From: AG25 sp035518815
Lineage (GTDB): Bacteria > Gemmatimonadota > Gemmatimonadetes > Gemmatimonadales > GWC2-71-9
Length of the DNA stretch: 28,577 nt
Reading direction: 5' to 3'
Assembly (NCBI GenBank): GCA_035518815.1
Contig: DATIXG010000054.1
Location: forward strand, 1-28,577
A model generated the notes under the pieces. It did not search any database and was not told the DNA's origin. It worked only from the letters and a program-made list of their open reading frames with translations. Below, in pieces: positions 20,158-27,264 of the stretch (position 1 is the first letter of the stretch; each line of letters starts with the position of its first letter). The position numbers and the translations under genes are program-made.

Positions 20158-21177
20158 ATGTCCCGTTTGACCCGATTGGCCGTCGCCCTCGTGGCGCTCG
20201 GAGGCAGCGCGCCCGCTGCCGCACAAAAGCCGGTCACGCTGCTCAACGTTTCGTACGATCCCACGCGGGAGCTGTACCAGGATGTGAATGCGGCGTTCGC
20301 CCGGTACTGGAAAACGAAGACGGGCCAGGACGTGGTGGTTCGGCAATCCCACGGAGGGTCGGGATCGCAGGCGCGCGCGGTCATCGACGGGCTCGACGCC
20401 GACGTCGTCACGCTCGCTCTCGCGGGAGACATCGACCGGATCAGCGAGAAAAGCGGGCTCATTCCGGCCGACTGGCAGTCACGGCTGCCGCACAACAGTA
20501 CGCCCTACACCTCGACCATCGTGTTTCTCGTCCGCAAGGGCAATCCCAAACACATCCGCGATTGGGACGATCTCACGCGACCCGGCGTCTCGGTCGTGAC
20601 GCCAAACCCGAAGACGTCGGGAGGCGCACGGTGGAACTATCTCGCCGCGTGGAGCTACGCGCTCAAGCGTCCCGGCGGCACCCAGGAAAGCGCGCGCGCG
20701 TTCGTCGCGAAGCTCTATCACAACGTGCCCGTTCTCGACGCCGGGGCGCGTGGCGCGACGACCACGTTCGTGGAGCGCGGCATCGGAGACGTGCTCATCG
20801 CCTGGGAGAATGAGGCGCTGCTCGCGGCGAAGGAGCTGGGCGGGGGCCAGGTGGAGCTCGTCGTCCCTTCGGTCAGCATACTCGCCGAGCCTCCGGTGGC
20901 GGTGGTCGAAAAGGTCGCGAAGCGGCGCGGGACGCTGGCCGTGGCGCAGGCGTATCTGGAATACCTCTACAGCGATGAGGGGCAGGACATCGCGGCGCGG
21001 CACTACTACCGGCCTCGCAACCAGACGATCGCGGCGCGCTATGCGAGTCAATTCCCGAAGTTGACGCTGTTCACGGTGGATGCGGTGTTCGGGGGCTGGA
21101 AGGGGGCCCAGGCCACACACTTCGCGGATGGTGGCGTGTTCGATCAGATCTATCTGGTGCAGGCCGCGGGCCCATGA
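20158..21177 (+). CDS. sbp: Periplasmic sulfate-binding protein
   Basis: This 339-residue substrate-binding protein has a signal peptide ending near APAAAQ (about 23). It carries diagnostic Sbp/CysP blocks: LLNVSYDPTRELYQDVN, QSHGGSGSQARAVIDGL (sulfate-contacting serines and main-chain amides), DADVVTLALAGDID and VVTPNPKTSGGARWNYLAAW. It captures sulfate (or thiosulfate) and passes it to CysTW. Sbp and CysP cannot be separated by eye. A GAAAGGAG ribosome site (20142-20149) fixes ATG 20158; a longer frame from 20008 overlaps the porin gene and is rejected. It is 20 bases after the porin and overlaps cysT by ATGA. Confidence 0.95.
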   Translation: MSRLTRLAVALVALGGSAPAAAQKPVTLLNVSYDPTRELYQDVNAAFARYWKTKTGQDVVVRQSHGGSGSQARAVIDGLDADVVTLALAGDIDRISEKSGLIPADWQSRLPHNSTPYTSTIVFLVRKGNPKHIRDWDDLTRPGVSVVTPNPKTSGGARWNYLAAWSYALKRPGGTQESARAFVAKLYHNVPVLDAGARGATTTFVERGIGDVLIAWENEALLAAKELGGGQVELVVPSVSILAEPPVAVVEKVAKRRGTLAVAQAYLEYLYSDEGQDIAARHYYRPRNQTIAARYASQFPKLTLFTVDAVFGGWKGAQATHFADGGVFDQIYLVQAAGP

Positions 21178-22019
21178 GAATCCCGCGCCGCAGTGCCTCC
21201 GTGCTGCCCGGCTTCGGGTTGGCGCTCGGGTTCACCGTCAGCTACCTCGGGCTGCTGGTGCTCATCCCGCTCGCGACGATCTTCGTGAAGAGCGCCGCGC
21301 TCGGATGTGGAGGCTTGTGGAGGACGGTGACCGCGCCGCGGGTGCTTGCATCGTACCGCCTGAGTCTGACCGCGGCGCTCCTGGCCGCGGTGGTGAGCGT
21401 GGTGTTCGGTCTGATCGTGGCCTGGGTCCTCGCACGCTATCCCTTTCCAGGGAGGCGCCTGGTGGACGCGTTGATCGACCTGCCGTTCGCACTCCCCACG
21501 GCCGTCGCCGGCATCGCGCTCACGACGCTGTATGCGCCGACGGGCTGGGTCGGGAGGCTGCTCGCGCCGCTGGGACTCAAGGTGGCGTTCGCCCCCCTGG
21601 GCATTGTCGTCGCGCTCACGTTCATTGGGCTGCCATTCGTCGTGCGCACGTTGCAGCCCGTGTTGGAGGACCTGGAGCCAGAGGTAGAGGAGGCGGCTGC
21701 GAGTCTGGGCGCGAGCCGCTGGGACGTGCTCCGGCGGGTGCTGTTCCCCGCCATCCGACCCGCGCTCACGACGGGTTTCACGCTCGCTTTCGCGCGCGCG
21801 GTCGGCGAATACGGTTCCGTCGTGTTCATTTCGGGCAATCTCCCGATGCGCACGGAGATCGCGCCGTTGCTCGTCATGACCAAGCTCGAGCAGTTCGACT
21901 ATGCCGGCGCGGCCGCCATCGCCGTGGTGCTGCTCCTGATCTCCTTCGTTCTTCTGCTCGCCATCAACCTCCAGGCGAGCGCGCGTCGCCGCGCCGGGAC
22001 GGCCTCGGAGCCCGCATGA
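21174..22019 (+). CDS. cysT: Sulfate ABC transporter permease CysT
   Basis: This 281-residue inner-membrane permease has about six hydrophobic helices. It has LIDLPFALPTAVAGIALTTLY and the EAA coupling loop EEAAASLGASRWDVLRRVLFP, which docks on the ATPase, followed by FARAVGEYGSVVFISGN, typical of CysT. It forms a heterodimer with CysW. Its ATG overlaps the sbp stop (ATGA) and its stop overlaps the cysW start (ATGA), so the operon is translated as a coupled chain. Confidence 0.95.
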   Translation: MRIPRRSASVLPGFGLALGFTVSYLGLLVLIPLATIFVKSAALGCGGLWRTVTAPRVLASYRLSLTAALLAAVVSVVFGLIVAWVLARYPFPGRRLVDALIDLPFALPTAVAGIALTTLYAPTGWVGRLLAPLGLKVAFAPLGIVVALTFIGLPFVVRTLQPVLEDLEPEVEEAAASLGASRWDVLRRVLFPAIRPALTTGFTLAFARAVGEYGSVVFISGNLPMRTEIAPLLVMTKLEQFDYAGAAAIAVVLLLISFVLLLAINLQASARRRAGTASEPA

Positions 22020-22867
22020 GCCATGCGACAAACGAGCCCCGCTGGGTGCGCTGGGCGTTGACCGCCACGGCGCTCGGTTTCCTCGCCCTGTTCCTGGTAC
22101 TCCCCCTCGCCGTGGTGCTGAGCGGCGCGTTGAGCAAGGGTCTCGCGGCGTACGCGGCGGCGTTGCGCGACCCCGATACCCTGGCAGCGATCCGTCTCAC
22201 GGTGTTGACCGCTGCGATCGCCGTGCCGCTGAACGTCGTATTCGGCGTGGCGGCGGCGTGGTGCATCGCGAAGTTCTCCTTTCCCGGGAAGCAGATACTG
22301 ATCGCGCTCATCGACGTCCCCTTCACCGTGTCACCGGTGATCGCCGGCATGGTCTTCGTTCTCCTGTTCGGGGCACAGGGATGGTTCGGGCCGTGGCTCG
22401 CCGAGCACGGCATCCGGATCGTGTTCGCCGTGCCGGGGATCGTGCTCGCCACCGTGTTCGTCACGGTGCCGTTCGTCGCCCGCGAGCTGATCCCCCTGAT
22501 GCAGGAGCAGGGGACCGAAGAGGAGGCCGCCGCGGTGGTGCTCGGCGCCAGCGGGTGGCAGACGTTCTGGCGCATCACTCTGCCGAACATCAAATGGGGG
22601 CTTTTGTACGGCGTGATCGTGTGCAACGCCCGGGCCATGGGGGAGTTTGGCGCAGTGGCCGTCGTGTCGGGTCACATCCGCGGCGTCACGAACACACTCC
22701 CGCTCCACGTCGAGATCCTTTACAACGAGTATCATCTGGCGGCGGCGTTCGCGGTCGCGTCCCTGCTTTCCCTGCTCGGGGTCGCCACGCTGATCGGGAA
22801 GAAGGCGGTCGAGTGGCGCGAAGGGCGACGCCGGGAATCCGCGGCGACGGTCGAGGCAACGGCATGA
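22016..22867 (+). CDS. cysW: Sulfate ABC transporter permease CysW
   Basis: This 283-residue permease has the CysW pattern LIDVPFTVSPVIAGMVFVLLFG, the EAA loop EEEAAAVVLGASGWQTFWRITLP and NARAMGEFGAVAVVSGHIRG near the last helices. It partners CysT. The start at 22016 overlaps the cysT stop by four bases, and a longer frame upstream inside cysT is rejected. The C-terminal tail after the last helix is short and basic (EWREGRRRES). The stop overlaps the cysA start. Confidence 0.95.
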   Translation: MSHATNEPRWVRWALTATALGFLALFLVLPLAVVLSGALSKGLAAYAAALRDPDTLAAIRLTVLTAAIAVPLNVVFGVAAAWCIAKFSFPGKQILIALIDVPFTVSPVIAGMVFVLLFGAQGWFGPWLAEHGIRIVFAVPGIVLATVFVTVPFVARELIPLMQEQGTEEEAAAVVLGASGWQTFWRITLPNIKWGLLYGVIVCNARAMGEFGAVAVVSGHIRGVTNTLPLHVEILYNEYHLAAAFAVASLLSLLGVATLIGKKAVEWREGRRRESAATVEATA

Positions 22868-23835
22868 GCATCGAAATCCGCAACGTATCGAAATGGTATC
22901 CCGGATCGCAGGCGCTGTCCGGGGTGAGCCTCGACATCCCCATGGGCGAGCTGGTCGCCCTGCTCGGCCCCTCCGGATCCGGCAAGACCACCTTGCTGCG
23001 GATCGTGGCCGGTCTCGAGACGCCGGATTCGGGCGCGATTCTCTTTTCGGGGGAGGATGCCACGGACCAGCACGCGCGCGACCGCCGGGTGGGATTCGTC
23101 TTCCAGCACTACGCGCTGTTCCGTCACATGAGCGTGTTCGAGAACGTCGCGTTCGGGTTGCGGGTGCGGCCGCGCAGCATCCGCCCGCCCGAGGACGAGA
23201 TCCGGCGCCGCACTCACGATCTGCTGCGGCTGGTGCAGCTCGAAGGGGTCGCGGCGCGCGACCCGTCAGAGCTCTCGGGCGGCCAGCGTCAGCGCGTGGC
23301 GCTGGCGCGCGCGCTCGCCGTGGAGCCCAAGGTACTCCTGCTCGACGAGCCGTTCGGCGCGCTCGACGCCAAGGTGCGCAAAGAGCTGCGGCGCTGGCTC
23401 CGGCGCCTGCACGACGAGATCCATGTGACCAGCGTGTTCGTTACGCACGACCAGGAGGAAGCCCTCGAGGTCGCCGATCGCGTGGTGGTCATGAACGAGG
23501 GCCGGGTGGAACAGGTGGGGACGCCCGACGAGGTATACGAGCGTCCGGTGTCGGAGTTCGTCTATCGGTTTCTCGGAGACGTGAACCTGTTTCACGGCCG
23601 CCTCGTGCGTCCGCACGACATCGAGCTCACCAGAACCGCGCGCGCCACGAGCGCCGTGCCAGCGCGGGTGCGAGAAGTGCGGCTCCGGGGAGCCGTGGTC
23701 AAACTCGAGCTCGACCGACTGGACCAGGCGCAGGTCATCGACGTGGAGGTCGCGCGCGAGCGGTTCCTCGAACTGGGCCTGCAGAAGGGCGATCGCGTAT
23801 ACGTCTCGCCACGCGCCGTCGAAACGGGGACCTAG
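22864..23835 (+). CDS. cysA: Sulfate ABC transporter ATPase CysA
   Basis: The 323-residue ATPase has Walker A GPSGSGKTT (35-43), Q-loop VFQHYALF, signature LSGGQRQRVALARAL and Walker B VLLLDEPFGALD. RKELRRWLRRLHDEIHVTSVFVTHDQEEALEVADR is diagnostic of CysA. A C-terminal TOBE-like region (about 255-323, beginning VRPHDIEL) is present but shorter than in E. coli CysA (365 residues). It powers sulfate import with CysT and CysW. The start overlaps the cysW stop (ATGA). The stop shares CTAG (23832-23835) with the convergent GNAT gene. Confidence 0.96.
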   Translation: MSIEIRNVSKWYPGSQALSGVSLDIPMGELVALLGPSGSGKTTLLRIVAGLETPDSGAILFSGEDATDQHARDRRVGFVFQHYALFRHMSVFENVAFGLRVRPRSIRPPEDEIRRRTHDLLRLVQLEGVAARDPSELSGGQRQRVALARALAVEPKVLLLDEPFGALDAKVRKELRRWLRRLHDEIHVTSVFVTHDQEEALEVADRVVVMNEGRVEQVGTPDEVYERPVSEFVYRFLGDVNLFHGRLVRPHDIELTRTARATSAVPARVREVRLRGAVVKLELDRLDQAQVIDVEVARERFLELGLQKGDRVYVSPRAVETGT

Positions 23836-24305
23836 AGCTTCAGCACGACCGCCACTTCGTCGCAGCAATTCTGGCGGGGGCAGCGGGCGCAGTCGGACCA
23901 GACCTTGAGCGGGAACTGCTCTCGTTGCGCCGGCTGAAAGCCGAGCTTCAGGAAGAACGCCGGTTTACGCGTCAGGGCCAGCACTTCGACGAGCCCCAGG
24001 GCCCGCGCTTCCGCGATCACCGACTCCATCAGTGAGCGTCCGACACCCGTGCCCTGGGCGTCGGCACGCACCGCCAAGGCAGCGACCTCGGCCAGCTCGC
24101 GAGAGTAGATCTTCAGCGAGCCAGACCCGACGATCGCGCCGCCCGCATCCTCGGCGACGACGTATTCCTTGATGTGGCGGCACAGGTCGTAGTTGCTCCG
24201 CGGCAGGAGGTCACCCGTCGCCACATAGGGGGCGAGGAGCGCCTCGAGCTCCGGCACATCGGCGAGCCGCGCCGGCCGAACCGCGGGCACCGGCACAGAC
24301 CGCAC
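23832..24305 (-). CDS. argA: GNAT N-acetyltransferase, probable short-type N-acetylglutamate synthase
   Basis: The 157-residue GNAT protein has the acetyl-CoA loop RADAQGTGVGRSLM and the C-terminal block KLGFQPAQREQFPLKVWSDC. A cysteine cluster C-x2-C-x4-CC (CARCPRQNCCDEVAV) follows, which recurs in stand-alone ArgA-like acetyltransferases and may bind metal. Position at the end of argC-argB-argD makes N-acetylglutamate synthesis, the first step of the arginine pathway, the likely role. The start is uncertain: GTG at 24305 is the first in-frame candidate after the argD stop, with GTG codons at 24296 and 24290 as alternatives and no clear ribosome site. There is no kinase-like domain, so this is not the long E. 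coli form. Confidence 0.75.
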   Translation of the reverse strand: MRSVPVPAVRPARLADVPELEALLAPYVATGDLLPRSNYDLCRHIKEYVVAEDAGGAIVGSGSLKIYSRELAEVAALAVRADAQGTGVGRSLMESVIAEARALGLVEVLALTRKPAFFLKLGFQPAQREQFPLKVWSDCARCPRQNCCDEVAVVLKL

Positions 24306-24325
24306 GACTCTGAGCGACGCGGTCG

Positions 24326-25486
24326 CTATGTCAGCACCCCCTCGAGAATGGCCACCCCGCGAGCGAGCTGCTCCTGGGTCACGATGAGCGGGGGGAGCAA
24401 CCGCACCACATTCGGACCGGCGGTCGCGACGAGGAGACCCCGCTCGCGCGCCGCCGCGACGAACGGCGCCGCGGGCTCCGCGAGCTCGAGGCCCCACATG
24501 AGCCCCCGGCCCCGCACTGCCCGCACGCGCCGGGCCCGGCCGGCGAGCTCGGCGAAGCGCCGTTCGAGCCATGCCCCGTTCGCGCGGACCCGATGGAGGA
24601 ACTCTGGCTGCGCGATGGTGCGCACGACGTCCACGGCGACGCCTGCGATGAGCGGCCCCCCGCCGAACGTGGTCGCGTGATCCCCCGGAACGAGAGTGGC
24701 GGCGATCTCGCCCTCGACCAGCACCGCCCCCATCGGCAGCCCACCGGCCAACGGCTTCGCGAGGGTGACCATGTCGGGGACGACGCCGCACTGCTCGTAC
24801 GCGAAGAGAGTGCCCGTGCGGCCCAGCCCGCACTGAACCTCGTCGAAGATCAGCGCGACATGGCGCGCGTCGCACAGCTCGCGCAGCCAGGCGAGCCATG
24901 CCGGATCGACCGGGCGCACGCCGCCCTCACCCTGCACCGGCTCGATGATGACCGCGCCGGTGCGGTCGGCCGTGATCGTCTGTTCGGCGACCGCGCGGTC
25001 GCCGAGCGGAATGATCGCGACATCGGGGAGCAAAGGCTCGAAGGGCTTGCGATAGTCCGGACGGTCGGTGGCGGCGAGGGTGGCGAAGAGGCGCCCGTGG
25101 AATGCGCCCGAAAACGCGATGATGCCGGGCTTCTTCGACCACTTCCGGGCGAACTTGAACGCCGCCTCGTTCGCTTCCGCGCCGGAATTGCAGAAGAACG
25201 CCTGATCGGCAAACGAACGGCCGATCAGCTCCTCGGCGAGACGCTCCCCCTGCTCGGTGCGATACAGGTTCGAAACATGGATCAGGCCGGTCGCCAACCC
25301 GCGCTCGATGGCGCCCCGAACCACGGGGCTGTTGTAGCCGAGGGCGTTGACGCCGATGCCGGCCACGAAGTCGAGGTAGCGCGAGCCGTCCTCGGCGATC
25401 AGCTCAACGCCTTCGCCCGCCGTGAAGAGCGGGCCGACGCGGGCGTATACGCCCAGCAGAGCGGAGACGGCCGACGTCGCGGTCAC
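24326..25486 (-). CDS. argD: Acetylornithine aminotransferase
   Basis: This 386-residue class III PLP aminotransferase has SGAEANEAAFKFAR (PLP phosphate site), AFHGRLFATLAAT, D225 in IFDEVQCGLGRTG and the PLP lysine K244 in TLAKPLAGGLPMGA. It converts N-acetylglutamate semialdehyde to N-acetylornithine and may also act in lysine synthesis. The start is GTG at 25486, overlapping the argB stop as GTGA, so it is translationally coupled. It lies in an argC-argB-argD-argA order. Confidence 0.94.
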   Translation of the reverse strand: MTATSAVSALLGVYARVGPLFTAGEGVELIAEDGSRYLDFVAGIGVNALGYNSPVVRGAIERGLATGLIHVSNLYRTEQGERLAEELIGRSFADQAFFCNSGAEANEAAFKFARKWSKKPGIIAFSGAFHGRLFATLAATDRPDYRKPFEPLLPDVAIIPLGDRAVAEQTITADRTGAVIIEPVQGEGGVRPVDPAWLAWLRELCDARHVALIFDEVQCGLGRTGTLFAYEQCGVVPDMVTLAKPLAGGLPMGAVLVEGEIAATLVPGDHATTFGGGPLIAGVAVDVVRTIAQPEFLHRVRANGAWLERRFAELAGRARRVRAVRGRGLMWGLELAEPAAPFVAAARERGLLVATAGPNVVRLLPPLIVTQEQLARGVAILEGVLT

Positions 25487-26259
25487 GCGGGCTCGGCCAC
25501 AGCGGCGATGATACGGGTGCCCGCGGCAGAGTGCTCGAGCATGCTGAGATCGCCAATCCGGACCGCGCGCGCGCCGCCCCGCAGGGCCGCTGCCGCCGAG
25601 CGCAGCTTCGCCGCCATGCCGTCCCGCGCGACACCGGACGTGATCAATCCCTCGATCTCGGTCACGGCGATCTCCCGCTGCGCCACGCCGCCAACCGTGA
25701 CCCCGGGGACGTCCGAGATGAACAGCAGCTCAGCGGCGCGCAGGGTGGCGGCGACGGCGGCGGCGGCGTGATCGGCGTTGACGTTGAAGGGCACGCTGTG
25801 CGCCCCGCCCTCTGCGGCGGGCGCAGGCGCGAGGGGCGCCAGAACGGGCGTCAGCCCCGCGAGGAGCAGGCTCTCGAGGAGTGCGGTGCGCACGGCGGTG
25901 ATCGCGCCGACATGGCCAAGATTGCCCGGCGCCCGCTGCGCCGTGAACAGGCCCCCGTCGACACCAGCCAGCCCGATGGCATCGAGACCGGCGGCGCGCA
26001 GCGCCGCCACGACCTGCCGGTTGATGGGCCCGGCGAGGACCATCTCGACGACCGCGGCGATCTCAGGCGTCGTGACGCGGAGCCCGTCGCGCTTCTCGAC
26101 GGGAAGCCGGAGGCGCTCGGACAAGGCCGTGATGGCGCGTCCGCCGCCGTGCACGACGACGAGCGGCTCGACGCGCTTCAGGGCGCGCGCGCACTCATCG
26201 AGCCATCCCTCGCGGTCGAGCTCGTTGCCCCCGAGCTTGGCGACTTTGGCGCTCAGCAC
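25483..26259 (-). CDS. argB: Acetylglutamate kinase
   Basis: This 258-residue amino-acid kinase has KLGGNELD at the N-terminus (phosphate-binding lysine and Gly loop), LVVVHGGGRAITAL (substrate loop), NVNADHAAAAVA and LLFISDVPGV. It phosphorylates N-acetylglutamate. An acetylaminoadipate kinase role is less likely because no LysW carrier is nearby. The short N-terminus lacks the extra helix linked to hexameric arginine-inhibited enzymes, so feedback by arginine may be weak; this is inference. The start is GTG at 26259, overlapping the argC stop by 7 bases. Confidence 0.92.
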   Translation of the reverse strand: MLSAKVAKLGGNELDREGWLDECARALKRVEPLVVVHGGGRAITALSERLRLPVEKRDGLRVTTPEIAAVVEMVLAGPINRQVVAALRAAGLDAIGLAGVDGGLFTAQRAPGNLGHVGAITAVRTALLESLLLAGLTPVLAPLAPAPAAEGGAHSVPFNVNADHAAAAVAATLRAAELLFISDVPGVTVGGVAQREIAVTEIEGLITSGVARDGMAAKLRSAAAALRGGARAVRIGDLSMLEHSAAGTRIIAAVAEPA

Positions 26260-27212
26260 ACGAGCCCCGTCGTTTCCGGAATGCCGAACATCACGTTCAT
26301 GTTTTGAACCGCCTGACCGGCGGCTCCCTTCACGAGGTTGTCGATCGCCGCGACGACGGTGAGGCGGGGCCGCTGCACGTTCGCCACCGGCACCACGCCG
26401 AGCGACACCCGGTTCCTGTACACCACATCGCGGAGAGAGGGGAGCCTGCCCCGCGTCACCTGGATGCAGGCCTCGCCCTGATACGCGGCCTCGTAGATGC
26501 CCTCGGCCGCGGCCTGGTCCAGGGGCTGCGCCAGCGGTACGTGGATCGTCTCCAGGATGCCCCGCTTCACGGGAAGGAGGTGGGGCGTGAAGATGAGATC
26601 ACCGGAGAAGCCACCCTCACGCGCGAGCGTGGCCCGCACTTCCGGGAGATGGCGATGGGTATTGCCCGCGGCGTATGCCCGATAGTCCTCGGCGACCTCT
26701 CCGAACAGGTACTCGCGCTTGAGGCTGCGACCGGCACCCGTGACCCCGGATGCGGCATCGATGATCACCTCGCGACTCGTATCGATGAGCCCGCGCTGCG
26801 CGAGGGGAATGAGAGCGAGCAATGCGGCCGTCGGATAGCAGCCCGGATTCGCCACGAGCTCGGCGCTGGCGACGCGCGGCCGCGCGACTTCGGTCAAGCC
26901 GTATACCGCCTCGGCACTGAGACGGAAATCCGCGGACAGATCGACGGTCCGGCGTCCCGCCTCGCGCGCGGCCCGTACGTAGCGGCTCGAGATACCGTGC
27001 GGCAGACAGGAGAACACGACTTCGGCGCGCTCGAGGGGGGCGTCGTCGGTCTTCAACAGGCGCTGACCCTCGAGCGTCTCCCCGGCCGCCGATTCGGCGG
27101 TCGCGAAGACGATCGAGGCCCCCGGGTGGCGCACGAGGAGCCCCATCAGCTCCTGGCCCACATATCCGGAGGCCCCAAACACCCCTACGGGGATCCGTGC
27201 ATTAATATTCAT
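26253..27212 (-). CDS. argC: N-acetyl-gamma-glutamyl-phosphate reductase
   Basis: This 319-residue enzyme reduces the acyl phosphate made by ArgB. NADP loop: GVFGASGYVGQE (10-21). The catalytic C125 is in ANPGCYPTAA, with FSCLPHG and the pathway-typical FTPHLLPVKRGILETI. It is the first gene of the arginine operon. The ATG at 27212 has no ribosome site, and a perfect TATAAT lies 11 bases upstream, so the transcript has a very short leader. An ARG-box-like palindrome overlaps the start codon. Confidence 0.96.
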   Translation of the reverse strand: MNINARIPVGVFGASGYVGQELMGLLVRHPGASIVFATAESAAGETLEGQRLLKTDDAPLERAEVVFSCLPHGISSRYVRAAREAGRRTVDLSADFRLSAEAVYGLTEVARPRVASAELVANPGCYPTAALLALIPLAQRGLIDTSREVIIDAASGVTGAGRSLKREYLFGEVAEDYRAYAAGNTHRHLPEVRATLAREGGFSGDLIFTPHLLPVKRGILETIHVPLAQPLDQAAAEGIYEAAYQGEACIQVTRGRLPSLRDVVYRNRVSLGVVPVANVQRPRLTVVAAIDNLVKGAAGQAVQNMNVMFGIPETTGLVC

Positions 27213-27235
27213 CAGGTCGAGAAATTATACATACG
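27196..27235 (-). promoter_or_regulatory. arg operon promoter with tandem ARG-box-like operator (ArgR)
   Basis: On the minus strand a perfect -10 TATAAT (27229-27224) precedes argC; the -35 is poor (TTGCCG or CTTGCC at 15-16 bases). Box B, GATGAATATTAATGCACG (27213-27196), matches the inner ARG-box pattern TGAAT-N4-AT-x-CA well and covers the start codon. Box A, TATGTATAATTTCTCGAC (27235-27218), keeps one good half-site and overlaps the -10. The gap is 4 bases, near the 2-3 bases between paired ARG boxes in E. coli. Arginine-bound ArgR bound here would block transcription. No argR is in the window. Confidence 0.6.
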
Positions 27236-27264
27236 CGACCGCGCCGGCAAGGGTTCGCGAGCGG

